A DNA stretch of 64,000 nt from NCBI GenBank assembly GCA_947504115.1, contig CANNGH010000006.1:62001-126000 (forward strand), in the 5' to 3' direction. Below are positions 19,647 to 27,506 of this stretch, piece after piece; position 1 is the first letter of the stretch; every line of letters begins with the position of its first letter. The position numbers and the translations under genes are program-made. The notes under the pieces were generated by a model. It worked only from the letters and a program-made list of their open reading frames with translations, did no database searches and was not told the DNA's origin. The DNA comes from an uncultured Sedimentitalea sp. (GTDB lineage: Bacteria > Pseudomonadota > Alphaproteobacteria > Rhodobacterales > Rhodobacteraceae).

Positions 19647-20597
19647 ATGGCCAAGGCATTCGCATCCCAGGGCGACATGAGCGAAAAGAACATCTCTTTC
19701 ACCGAAGTCGGCGAAGGGCTATGGGCCTTCACCGCCGAGGGCGACCCCAATAGCGGCGTCATCATCGGCGAGGACAGCGTGATGATCGTCGAGGCGCAGG
19801 CCACGCCGCGTCTGGCCAACAAGGTCATCGAAAAGGTCCGCGAAGTCACCGACAAGCCGATCAGCCATGTGGTGATGACCCATTATCACGCAGTGCGCGT
19901 TCTGGGCGCATCGGCCTTCGGCGCCGATCAGGTGATCATGGGCGAAACCGCCCGCGCCATGGTCGCCGAGCGTGGACAGGAGGACTGGGACAGCGAATTC
20001 CAACGCTTTCCCCGCCTGTTCGAAGGCCACGAATCGATTCCCGGCCTGACCTGGCCCAACACCACCTTCAACGATCGCATGACCGTCTATCTGGGCAATC
20101 GCAGGGTTGACCTGATGCATCTGGGCCGCGCCCATACGGCGGGCGACATCGTGATCCACGTGCCTGACCAGAACGTGATGTTCACCGGCGACATCGTGGA
20201 ATATCACTCGGCCTGTTATTGCGGCGACGGTCATTTCGCCGATTGGGGCGATACGCTGGATGAAATCAAATGGTTCGACGTCGACGCCATTGCACCGGGA
20301 CGCGGCGATGCGCTTGTGGGCCGCGACATGGTGAACGAAGCCATAGAGAACACCCGCGATTTCGTCGACAGCACCTACCGCCCCGCCGCCCGCGTCGCCG
20401 CCCGTGGCGGCACCCTGAAAGAAGCATGGGACGCCGTGCGCGCCGAATGCGATCCGAAATTTTCGGATTACGCGATCTACGAACATTGCCTGCCCTTCAA
20501 CGTCGCCCGCGCCTATGACGAGGCCCGCGGCATCGACACCCCCCGCATCTGGACCGCCGAGCGCGACATCGAGATGTGGGAGGCCCTGCAGGGATAA
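19647..20597 (+). CDS. MBL-fold protein with altered metal motif, homogentisate cluster
   Basis: 316 aa, no signal peptide. The MBL-fold is clear: GLWAFTAEGDPNSGVIIGEDSVMIVEA, then MTHYHAVRVLGAS, LGRAHTAGDIVIHV and MFTGDIVEYHSA. The first motif is His79-Tyr-His81-Ala-Val83-Arg84, so the Asp and third His of HxHxDH are replaced by Val and Arg, while the later His and Asp ligands remain. It may bind a single metal or a different one. Start ATG 19647 has AAAGGA upstream; an open frame further upstream falls in the repeat. Substrate unknown; position between fahA and an aromatic hydroxylase suggests ring-cleavage or detoxification work. Confidence 0.8.
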   Translation: MAKAFASQGDMSEKNISFTEVGEGLWAFTAEGDPNSGVIIGEDSVMIVEAQATPRLANKVIEKVREVTDKPISHVVMTHYHAVRVLGASAFGADQVIMGETARAMVAERGQEDWDSEFQRFPRLFEGHESIPGLTWPNTTFNDRMTVYLGNRRVDLMHLGRAHTAGDIVIHVPDQNVMFTGDIVEYHSACYCGDGHFADWGDTLDEIKWFDVDAIAPGRGDALVGRDMVNEAIENTRDFVDSTYRPAARVAARGGTLKEAWDAVRAECDPKFSDYAIYEHCLPFNVARAYDEARGIDTPRIWTAERDIEMWEALQG

Positions 20598-20603
20598 GCA
20601 GGA

Positions 20604-21119
20604 ATGCGCGATCCGCTCCTCACCATGGCCCTCAACAATGCTTGGGCGAATGCCACGCTCCATGGCGCGATTTCCGGGCTGTCCGAGAAGGTATTCGCAG
20701 CTCGGCGCCCCGGATTTTTCCCCTCGCTCAAGGATACACTCAACCACATCCACGAGGTCGACCTCTTCTATATGGATGCGCTGGAAGAGGGCGGGAAGGG
20801 CCGCACGGTCTATGATCGGGAGGAAATCCGCGATGTCGCCCTGCTGACCAGATCACAAGCGGATATCGACCTGCGGCTGGTGAATTTTTGCCGGGGCCTG
20901 AAGCCGGACGTGCTGGATGCCCCCCGCGTCACCGAACGCCCCGAGGGGATGATGAGCGAAACGGTGGGGGCGCTCCTGCTGCATCTCTTTCAGCATCAAA
21001 TCCACCATCGCGGGCAGGCTCATACACAGGTGCTGGATGCAGGGATCGCCCCGCCGCAACTGGATGACTTTCACCTCGAATACGGTCGTGTACCAAGCGC
21101 GCAAGCCTATTTCTGGTGA
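20604..21119 (+). CDS. DinB-fold metalloprotein
   Basis: 171-aa four-helix protein of the DinB/YfiT superfamily. Spaced histidines typical of its metal triad are seen: His in LNHIHEVDLFYMDAL and HQIHHRGQAHTQV near the end. Members include thiol transferases, among them mycothiol-dependent maleylpyruvate isomerases, which act on the same kind of ring-fission product as MaiA. It starts 6 bp after the MBL gene, so the same operon. Because a GST-type maiA follows, a redundant isomerase or another thiol-dependent reaction is possible; this is inference. Confidence 0.78.
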   Translation: MRDPLLTMALNNAWANATLHGAISGLSEKVFAARRPGFFPSLKDTLNHIHEVDLFYMDALEEGGKGRTVYDREEIRDVALLTRSQADIDLRLVNFCRGLKPDVLDAPRVTERPEGMMSETVGALLLHLFQHQIHHRGQAHTQVLDAGIAPPQLDDFHLEYGRVPSAQAYFW

Positions 21120-21146
21120 CGCAAGAGGTTCGGAGGAGGAACCGAT

Positions 21147-22757
21147 TTGACCAAGATATTCGAAACGCCGATCTATCCATTCGTACGGCACGCCGATCAT
21201 GACGCCCCCGCCCCCGCGCGCCACAAGGTTCTGGTGGTCGGGGCCGGTCCCGTCGGTCTGGCCGCCGCCATCGACCTGGCGCAGCAGGGCATCGAGGTCG
21301 TCGTGCTTGACGAAAACGACAAGGTCAGCTTCGGCTCGCGCGCGATCTGTTTCGCCAAGCGTCCTCTGGAAATCCTCGACCGGCTGGGCTGCGCTCAGGC
21401 GATGGTGGAGAAGGGCGAACTCTGGAATGTCGGCAAGGTCTTCTTCAAGGACCGGCAAGTCTATGAATTCAACCTGCTGCCGGAAAAGGGCCATCGCCGC
21501 CCGGCTTTCATCAACCTGCAACAATATTACTTTGAAAAACACCTCGTGGATCGGATCCAGGAATTGCAGGATCAGGGCGCGGAGATCGAAATCCGGGGCC
21601 GCAACAAGGTTTCCGCCGTTGGCACCCATGACGATCACGTGACGCTCGAGATCGACACACCCGAAGGCAGCTACAATCTGGAAGGCGACTGGGTCATCGC
21701 CTGCGACGGCGCGAATTCCCCGATGCGCGCGATGCTGGGCAAGGATTTCGTCGGCCGCGTCTTCGAAGACAACTTCCTGATCGCCGACGTGGTGATGGAG
21801 GCGGAGTTTCCGTCCGAACGCTGGTTCTGGTTCGATCCGCCCTTCAACCCAGGCCAGTCGGCATTGCTGCACAAGCAGCCCGACGGGGTCTGGCGCATCG
21901 ATTTGCAACTGGGCTGGGACATCGACAAGGAACGCGAAAAGCGCCCCGAGAACGTGATCCCGCGGCTGAAACAGATGCTGGGCGAAGATGTTGAATTCGA
22001 ACTGGAATGGGTCAGCATCTATACCTTCCAGTGCCGCCGCATGGAAAAATTCCGCCACGGCCGCGTGATCTTTGCGGGCGACGCCGCCCATCAGGTCTCT
22101 CCCTTTGGCGCGCGCGGCGCCAATTCAGGCATTCAGGACATCGACAATCTGGGCTGGAAACTGAAACTGGTGCTGGACGGCAAGGCCCCCGAAAGCCTGC
22201 TCGACTCCTATGATATCGAACGCATCCACGGTGCGGACGAGAACATCCTGAACTCGTCGCGCTCGACCGATTTCATCACGCCGAAATCGGAAATGTCCCG
22301 CATCCTGCGCGATGCGGTTCTGGATCTGGCCGAAACGCACGAATTCGCCCGCCCGCTGGTCAATTCGGGGCGCCTCTCGGTGCCCTGCACCTATGACGAT
22401 TCACCGCTCAATTCCGCCGACGCGCTCGACGGCCCCGAGCGCACACGCCCCGGCGCGCCCTGTCCCGATGCGCCGCTGGGCGACGGGTTCCTTCTGGACC
22501 AACTCGGCCACCGCTTCACCCTGCTGACCTTCAATGCCGACGCTCCCGACGAAATCACCGAGGACGGCGTAACCGTCACCCGTCTGGCGCTGAGCGATGC
22601 CGACGATCCCACCCGCGCGCTGCGCCAGCGCTATCTGGGCAAATGCAAAAGCGCCGTTTACCTGATCCGCCCGGATCAGCATGTCGCGGCACGCCGTCCC
22701 ACGTGGGATGAACACCAGTTCCGCGCCGCCATCCGCCGCGCCACCGGAAAGGAGTGA
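21147..22757 (+). CDS. FAD-dependent aromatic hydroxylase (class A, MhpA-like)
   Basis: 536 aa single-component flavoprotein monooxygenase. Dinucleotide fold VVGAGPVGLAAAIDLA near residue 30, DGANSPMRAMLG, and the late FAD motif GDAAHQVSPFGARGANSGI near 311. The C-terminal about 150 residues form the extra domain of phenol/3-hydroxyphenylpropionate hydroxylases. Start is TTG 21147, supported by GGAGGAGGA ending 6 nt upstream. In a cluster lacking hppD, it is a candidate for making homogentisate from a monohydroxyphenylacetate, but substrate is not determinable here. Confidence 0.82.
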   Translation: MTKIFETPIYPFVRHADHDAPAPARHKVLVVGAGPVGLAAAIDLAQQGIEVVVLDENDKVSFGSRAICFAKRPLEILDRLGCAQAMVEKGELWNVGKVFFKDRQVYEFNLLPEKGHRRPAFINLQQYYFEKHLVDRIQELQDQGAEIEIRGRNKVSAVGTHDDHVTLEIDTPEGSYNLEGDWVIACDGANSPMRAMLGKDFVGRVFEDNFLIADVVMEAEFPSERWFWFDPPFNPGQSALLHKQPDGVWRIDLQLGWDIDKEREKRPENVIPRLKQMLGEDVEFELEWVSIYTFQCRRMEKFRHGRVIFAGDAAHQVSPFGARGANSGIQDIDNLGWKLKLVLDGKAPESLLDSYDIERIHGADENILNSSRSTDFITPKSEMSRILRDAVLDLAETHEFARPLVNSGRLSVPCTYDDSPLNSADALDGPERTRPGAPCPDAPLGDGFLLDQLGHRFTLLTFNADAPDEITEDGVTVTRLALSDADDPTRALRQRYLGKCKSAVYLIRPDQHVAARRPTWDEHQFRAAIRRATGKE

Positions 22758-22762
22758 TACCG

Positions 22763-22975
22763 ATGTCCGACCGATCGCTGATCCTGACCGCGAATATCGC
22801 CGAGGCCGATGATTTCTACGCCGATCTGCTGGACGCCCATGACGGGCTGACCAAACCCGAAAGCGACGCGCTTAACGCCCGCCTGCTGCTGATATTGGCC
22901 AACCAGATCGGAGACCGCGAGATCCTGACGCAGGCCATCAAGGCCGCAAAACCGCATGGAAAGCCCCATGACTGA
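22763..22975 (+). CDS. Small DUF2783-type protein
   Basis: 70-aa acidic, Leu/Ala-rich helical protein (MSDRSLILTANIAEADD start; LDAHDGLTKPESDALNARLL in the middle). I recognise it, with moderate certainty, as DUF2783, a family seen next to FAD monooxygenases of this type. It starts 5 bp after the hydroxylase and its stop overlaps maiA. It may be an accessory or stability factor of the hydroxylase; function unknown. Confidence 0.7.
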   Translation: MSDRSLILTANIAEADDFYADLLDAHDGLTKPESDALNARLLLILANQIGDREILTQAIKAAKPHGKPHD

Positions 22976-23609
22976 AACGGTTCTCTTCGATTATTGGCGC
23001 TCTTCCGCCAGCTACCGCGTGCGCATCGCACTGAACCTCGCCGGAACCGTCTACCGCGCGGTCCCCGTCGACCTGACCAAGGGCGAACAGCGCGCACCCG
23101 ATCACATCGCCCGCAATCCGCAGGGCCTTGTACCCGTGCTCGACATCGACGGGTTGCGCCTGACCCAGTCGCTCGCGATCCTCGACTATCTCGACACGAC
23201 CCGCACCCTCGGCCTGTTGCCGGCCGACCCCGCCGAGCGCGCCCGCGCGCAGGCGCTGGCCCATGCCATCGCGGTCGATATCCACCCGGTCTGCAATCTT
23301 CGGGTTGCCGCCTATGTCGCCGAACTGACCGACAACCGCGACGGCGTGCGCGCGGACTGGATGCGCCGCTTCATCCGCCCGGGCCTTCAGGCTTTCGAAC
23401 GAATGCTGGCGAACGGCGATCAATCCCCGTTCTGCTGCGGCGACACCCCCACCCTGCCCGATCTCTGCCTGATGCCGCAAATCTACAACGCCCGCCGCTG
23501 GGGCGCGCGGATCGACGACCTGCCCCGCCTGCTCGCAGTGGAAACCGCCTGCCGCGATCATCCCGCCTTCGCCGCCGCCCGCCCCGAGGCGGTCGAACCG
23601 CAGGACTGA
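22968..23609 (+). CDS. maiA: Maleylacetoacetate isomerase (zeta-class GST)
   Basis: 213 aa. Glutathione-dependent cis-trans isomerisation of maleylacetoacetate to fumarylacetoacetate, between HmgA and FahA. The zeta-class active-site signature appears as SSASYRVRIAL at about 10-20 (the usual Cys position is Ala/Tyr here). NPQGLVPVLDIDG and LTQSLAILDYLD form the glutathione site; the C-terminus has the all-helical domain with CCGDTPTLPDLCLMPQ. Start ATG 22968 overlaps the preceding stop; GGAAAG lies upstream. An ATG four codons earlier is possible. Confidence 0.92.
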   Translation: MTETVLFDYWRSSASYRVRIALNLAGTVYRAVPVDLTKGEQRAPDHIARNPQGLVPVLDIDGLRLTQSLAILDYLDTTRTLGLLPADPAERARAQALAHAIAVDIHPVCNLRVAAYVAELTDNRDGVRADWMRRFIRPGLQAFERMLANGDQSPFCCGDTPTLPDLCLMPQIYNARRWGARIDDLPRLLAVETACRDHPAFAAARPEAVEPQD

Positions 23610-23620
23610 CCCTCAACCAG

Positions 23621-23682
23621 CTTCTTTCTGGTTTGAAATACCCCGGGGGAATCGCCGTCAGGCGATGGGGGCAGCGCCCCCC
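23621..23682. repeat. Dispersed intergenic repeat, family B copy 1
   Basis: A CTTCTTTCTGGTTTGAAATA block ending in CCCCGGGGG is followed by two hairpins, ATCGCC/GGCGAT and GGGGGC-AGC-GCCCCC (23667-23681). The same modules recur at 55302-55344 and 62525-62630. Here it follows maiA by 11 bp and could end the homogentisate transcript. Confidence 0.65.
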
Positions 23683-23819
23683 TCCACCGCCTCTGGACGG
23701 CGCGCCGTGCGATCGTATACGCTGGTGCCAGACCGACCGGTGCCGACACCCGGTATCCAATCCCGTCGTTCTGAACGCAGGTCGGCCCCGGCACGTTTCT
23801 CCGATCGAAAGGACAGGTC

Positions 23820-25211
23820 ATGGACGGCACCTTCAACGAAAACGACATCAGCCAGATCGTCGCGGCCGACAAGGCCCATGTCTGGCACCATCTCAGCCAG
23901 CACAAGCCCTATGAAACCTCCGATCCGCGCATCATCGTCGAAGGTCGCGGCATGCGGGTCTGGGATCAGAAGGGCAAGGAACATCTCGACGCGGTCTCGG
24001 GCGGCGTCTGGACGGTCAATGTCGGCTATGGCCGCGAACGCATTGCCAACGCGGTGCGCGACCAGTTGATCAAGCTGAACTATTTCGCCGGCTCCGCCGG
24101 CTCGATCCCCGGCGCGCGCTTTGCCGAACGGATGATCGAGAAGATGCCGGGACTGACCCGGCTTTACTATTGCAACTCCGGCTCCGAGGCGAACGAAAAG
24201 GCGTTCAAGATGGTGCGCCAGATCGCGCACAAGCGTTATGGTGGCAAGAAGAACAAGATCCTTTACCGCGACCGCGATTATCACGGCACCACCATCGGCA
24301 CGCTGTCGGCCGGCGGACAGGATGAACGCAACGCCCAGTACGGCCCCTTCGCCCCCGGCTTCGTGCGTGTGCCCCACTGTCTGGAATATCGCGCCCACCA
24401 GCAGGACGGTGCGCCGACGGAAAACTACGGGCAATGGGCCGCCGACCAGATTGAGGCGGTGATCCTGCGCGAAGGCCCCAATACCGTCGGCGCGCTCTGC
24501 CTTGAACCGGTGACGGCAGGCGGCGGTGTCATCCCGCCCCCCCAGGGCTATTGGCAGCGGGTGCAGGAGATTTGCACCAAATACGACATCCTGCTGCATA
24601 TCGACGAGGTCGTCTGCGGCGTCGGGCGCACCGGCACCTGGTTCGGCTACCAGCAATACGGCGTCCAGCCCGACATGGTGACGATGGCCAAGGGCGTCGC
24701 GTCGGGCTATGCCGCCATCGCCTGCCTGGTGACCACCGAAGCGGTGTTCGACATGTTCAAGGACGATGCCAGCGATCCGCTGAACTATTTCCGCGACATC
24801 TCGACCTTCGGCGGCTGCACCGCCGGACCGGTGGCGGCGCTGGAAAACCTTGCGATCATCGAGGAAGAGAACCTGCTCGACAATACCAACGCGATGGGCG
24901 CGCGGCTGATGGACAACCTGCACGGCCTGATGGAGCGCCACAAGGTCGTTGGCGACGTGCGCGGCAAGGGGCTGTTCTGCGGTGCGGAACTGGTCGGCGA
25001 CCGCGACACCCGCGAACCGATGGAGGAGGCGCGCGTGGCGGCCGTGGTTGCCGACTGCATGGCGCAGGGCGTCATCATCGGCATGACCAACCGGTCGATT
25101 CCGGGTTACAACAACACCCTGTGTTTCAGCCCAGCGCTGATCGCCACGAAAGACGACATCGACGCCATCACCGATGCCGTGGACGGCGCGCTGGGACGGG
25201 TGTTCGGCTGA
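23820..25211 (+). CDS. tpa: Taurine-pyruvate aminotransferase (class III)
   Basis: 463 aa PLP enzyme. Seen: HLSQHKPYE and AVSGGVWTVNVGYG near the N-terminus, YYCNSGSEANEKAFK, RDYHGTT, LLHIDEVVCGVGRTG, and the Schiff-base lysine Lys291 in MVTMAKGVASGYA. These blocks match my recollection of Tpa from roseobacters, which moves the amino group of taurine to pyruvate giving sulfoacetaldehyde and alanine. Other class III enzymes (omega-aminotransferases) are alternatives. None of the usual partners (xsc, tauR, tauABC) is nearby; its downstream flank is the decayed island. Confidence 0.78.
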   Translation: MDGTFNENDISQIVAADKAHVWHHLSQHKPYETSDPRIIVEGRGMRVWDQKGKEHLDAVSGGVWTVNVGYGRERIANAVRDQLIKLNYFAGSAGSIPGARFAERMIEKMPGLTRLYYCNSGSEANEKAFKMVRQIAHKRYGGKKNKILYRDRDYHGTTIGTLSAGGQDERNAQYGPFAPGFVRVPHCLEYRAHQQDGAPTENYGQWAADQIEAVILREGPNTVGALCLEPVTAGGGVIPPPQGYWQRVQEICTKYDILLHIDEVVCGVGRTGTWFGYQQYGVQPDMVTMAKGVASGYAAIACLVTTEAVFDMFKDDASDPLNYFRDISTFGGCTAGPVAALENLAIIEEENLLDNTNAMGARLMDNLHGLMERHKVVGDVRGKGLFCGAELVGDRDTREPMEEARVAAVVADCMAQGVIIGMTNRSIPGYNNTLCFSPALIATKDDIDAITDAVDGALGRVFG

Positions 25212-25224
25212 TCGCGATCCGTGT

Positions 25225-25246
25225 GGTCGCAGCAATCGCTGCGACC
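25225..25246 (+). terminator. Hairpin after tpa
   Basis: GGTCGCAGC-AATC-GCTGCGACC, a perfect 9-bp stem with a 4-nt loop, 14 bp after the tpa stop. There is no T run, so the call rests on position and stem strength. Confidence 0.45.
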
Positions 25247-25566
25247 CACGCCGATGCGGCGCGCCCACCGATTGTTCGTATCGAAGACAGCGGCGATGTT
25301 GCGCAATTCGGGCTGAGGCGTGAATATTCCCTTGCCCGTCAGAGGTCAGGCGACAGCTTCGATATCGGCCCGTCCGAGAGCATTTGATCGCGCCATGGCA
25401 TCGCCGCGTGTCATGGCCGCCGTCGGCAGGGACCAGTGTCGAATGCAGCGCATTTCCGGCCCAACCGGACCGTCGGCACCAAGGCGTAAGAGATTTCGCT
25501 ACGCGCAGGAAGCGAGCATGGTTCCCCGGAAGCCTGCCCTCACGTCTCCTGACGCTTCCGGCCCAT
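25247..25566. other. Gap without recognisable gene
   Basis: 320 bp between the tpa hairpin and the 98-bp inverted-repeat element. Open frames exist on both strands but have no credible start, ribosome site or recognisable protein pattern. It is likely decayed or spacer DNA at the left edge of the accessory region. Confidence 0.5.
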
Positions 25567-25664
25567 AGCGGATGAGGTGGATGGCTCCTTTCCTCGCAGT
25601 CGATGACAACTGCACTTTGGCACGTTCGATGCCGGTGGAGCAGGAGCCATCCACCTCATCCGCT
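25567..25664. mobile_element. 98-bp element with perfect 23-bp terminal inverted repeats
   Basis: Arms 25567-25589 and 25642-25664 are exact reverse complements over 23 bp (begin AGCGGATGAGG), enclosing 52 bp. The three bases before the left arm and after the right arm are both CAT, a possible 3-bp target duplication. It abuts the C-terminal end of a broken aminotransferase gene and replaces its natural stop. It could be a MITE-like deletion derivative of an IS or a large stem-loop; no transposase with such ends is in the window. Confidence 0.6.
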
Positions 25665-25667
25665 CAT

Positions 25668-26450
25668 GCCTGGGAGTTTTCACGGCTTCGACGAATTGAG
25701 CGGTTTCATCATTTGTGTTGAAGTAATGCACCGATGCCCTCGTCAAAGACGTTAGATTTCGAGGCTCCAGATCGCGGCGCGCGTAGGGCATCGCCGAGAC
25801 CGACACATAGATCCCGCGCGCCCGAAGTTGGCTTCCAGGTCCGCCGGATCAAAGCCGGATTTCCTGAATGTCACGATGCCGCATTTACGCTGCCCCTGAT
25901 CGTAAACCGAGACGCCGTCGACCTGCGACAGCGCGTCACGCAAATTCCGGGCGAGTTGCACAACGCGCGCTTCGATATTCTTGAATCCGATGTCCCGTGC
26001 GTAGCGAACAGCCCTCATAAGCCCAACACGGCTTGCGACATAGCTTTCCCAATTTTAAAACCGCTTTGCGCCATCAACAAAATTAAAGTCGTTCGTCTCG
26101 GACCATGTGGCCGAGGACGGGTCGATGAACGGAGGGTCGATCCGTTCGATGATGTCCTTTCGAACATAGAGAAATCCCGTTCCGCGCGGCCCGCGCAAAA
26201 ACTTGCGGCCCGTCCCGGACAGAATATCACAGCTGATTTCGGTAACATCCACGTGGATCTGCCCGACCGATTGGCAGGCATCCAAAAGATAAAGAACATC
26301 GTGCTTCCGCGCCACTTTTCCAATCTCCGCAGCAGGGTTCACCAAGCCGCATTGCGTCGGAACAGGTGTGATGGCGATCAGCTTTGTCTTTGGCGTGATC
26401 ATGTGATCCAGAGCATCAACATTAATCTGCGCCCGGGTGCGCGCATCTGA
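25668..26450 (-). pseudogene. Class V aminotransferase remnant, two frameshifts, N-terminus lost
   Basis: Three minus-strand segments in different frames read in order as one class V PLP aminotransferase (cysteine desulfurase/isopenicillin-N-epimerase type). The first has [15 protein letters not shown] and [18 protein letters not shown] (PLP-lysine region), down to about 26055. The second has MRAVRYARDIGFKNIEARV and GIVTFRKSGFDPADLE (about 26050-25830). The third has ASVHYFNTNDETAQFVEAV (to about 25690). Frame changes fall near 26050 and 25830. The N-terminal third is missing, and the reading frame instead runs in from a methyltransferase fragment. Confidence 0.8.
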
Positions 26451-26817
26451 CGCCACCATCAAGTGAGGAATCGCGTCGAACTCCAGACGCGTTGCTTCCG
26501 GCGATACGTCGACAAGGTCAGCATGTGCGCGCCAGACCGGAACCAGACGGGCATGTTCCACCTTGTTATCGAAGCACATGTCGGCATGGATGATCCGTCC
26601 TCCGCTTGCCAACCGGTCCTGATTACTCTGCAAGTAAGCCAGTTTTGAGCCGTCGTCCGGCAGGTGGTGCATCACAATTAGGGATGGGCTCGTTTGCATG
26701 GTGCCGGACGATCGCGTGCATAAGCCGGTACATTGCATCGAGACCCGGAATCCAAAGCAGCATTTCCCGATACATGGGGCGCCGGTCGGCTGGTTGATGG
26801 TCTGGTTCGGGTGGCAT
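26451..26817 (-). pseudogene. SAM methyltransferase remnant with internal deletion
   Basis: ATG 26817 with GGAAGAAAG upstream begins a natural-looking N-terminus ([20 protein letters not shown]). After about 40 codons the frame jumps near 26695 straight to the post-motif part ([20 protein letters not shown], then [12 protein letters not shown]). So the SAM-binding glycine loop and its surroundings are deleted. The C-terminal end is joined in frame to the aminotransferase remnant near 26450. It cannot encode a working methyltransferase. Confidence 0.75.
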
Positions 26818-26857
26818 GTCTTTCTTCCTTGGTATCGGTCTGGTTTTTATCGACGCA

Positions 26858-27240
26858 TCAGCGGGACTGATCGCAATCGCCGGCCAACCCTTCCTCCTCC
26901 AGGGCGTCCTTGACAGGCTGCCGCGCAGCAATGTCTTGCGAATGGCGCAGCACGGCCGGACAGTCTGCGAGTGAAAGCTCCTGATCCTCAAGCCACCGGC
27001 AGACGGAAAACAGATAGATATCCGGCATCGAAAACCTGGCTTCCAAAAGGTATTTGCGGTTTTGCAGGTGGCTCTCGACCACATCCAGCCGCCGCGACAG
27101 GTGCGCGCGCCCTGGCGTCAAGAATGCCGTCGGCGTCGTTGGGCGAAACAGCGGGCTGAAACTATTGTGGATCGCCGTCGCGATGTAGTTCAGCCAGAAC
27201 CTGAGTACAGCTGATTCATGGCACGTATCGGCAAGATGGC
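26858..27240 (-). pseudogene. Glutathione S-transferase C-terminal fragment
   Basis: Reads as the helical C-terminal domain of a GST: FWLNYIATAIHNSFSPLFRP, then RLDVVESHLQNRKYLLEARF, SMPDIYLFSVCRWLEDQEL and a normal-looking end with a stop at 26858. The thioredoxin-fold N-terminal domain (about 80 residues) is absent; upstream sequence is unrelated. An N-terminally truncated gene with no plausible start. Confidence 0.75.
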
Positions 27241-27254
27241 ATCCACCCGAGCGC

Positions 27255-27350
27255 CAGCGAACGCTGCAACATCCCCGGCCGCCGAATCTGGCTCTGGTCA
27301 TGAAGAAGGCCGACCAACAAGCAGCAGCGATGCTGTTTCACATACGCGAC
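27255..27350 (+). mobile_element. Possible IS110-family transposase fragment
   Basis: A 32-codon stretch in one plus-strand frame (PNLALVMKKADQQAAAMLF then HIRD) resembles the block between the RuvC-like domain and the helical region of IS110 transposases (pattern RP-x4-V-x2-K-x3-QQAA-x-M-x-R-x-RD). Nothing on either side continues the match. Short and degraded; a weak call made by eye. Confidence 0.3.
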
Positions 27351-27506
27351 TGCTGGACGGTCCGGATCGCTTACGCCCATGAAGAGGGCGGTCATCGCCG
27401 AGCGCCAAACGCGCGGGCAAACCGGGCTTTCTTGAAGGCGTAAGCGGATAGAGGTGGTCGCAGTACGCGGGGTCCCGTCCCCCACGGTGAGACGAGATTC
27501 AGCCCG

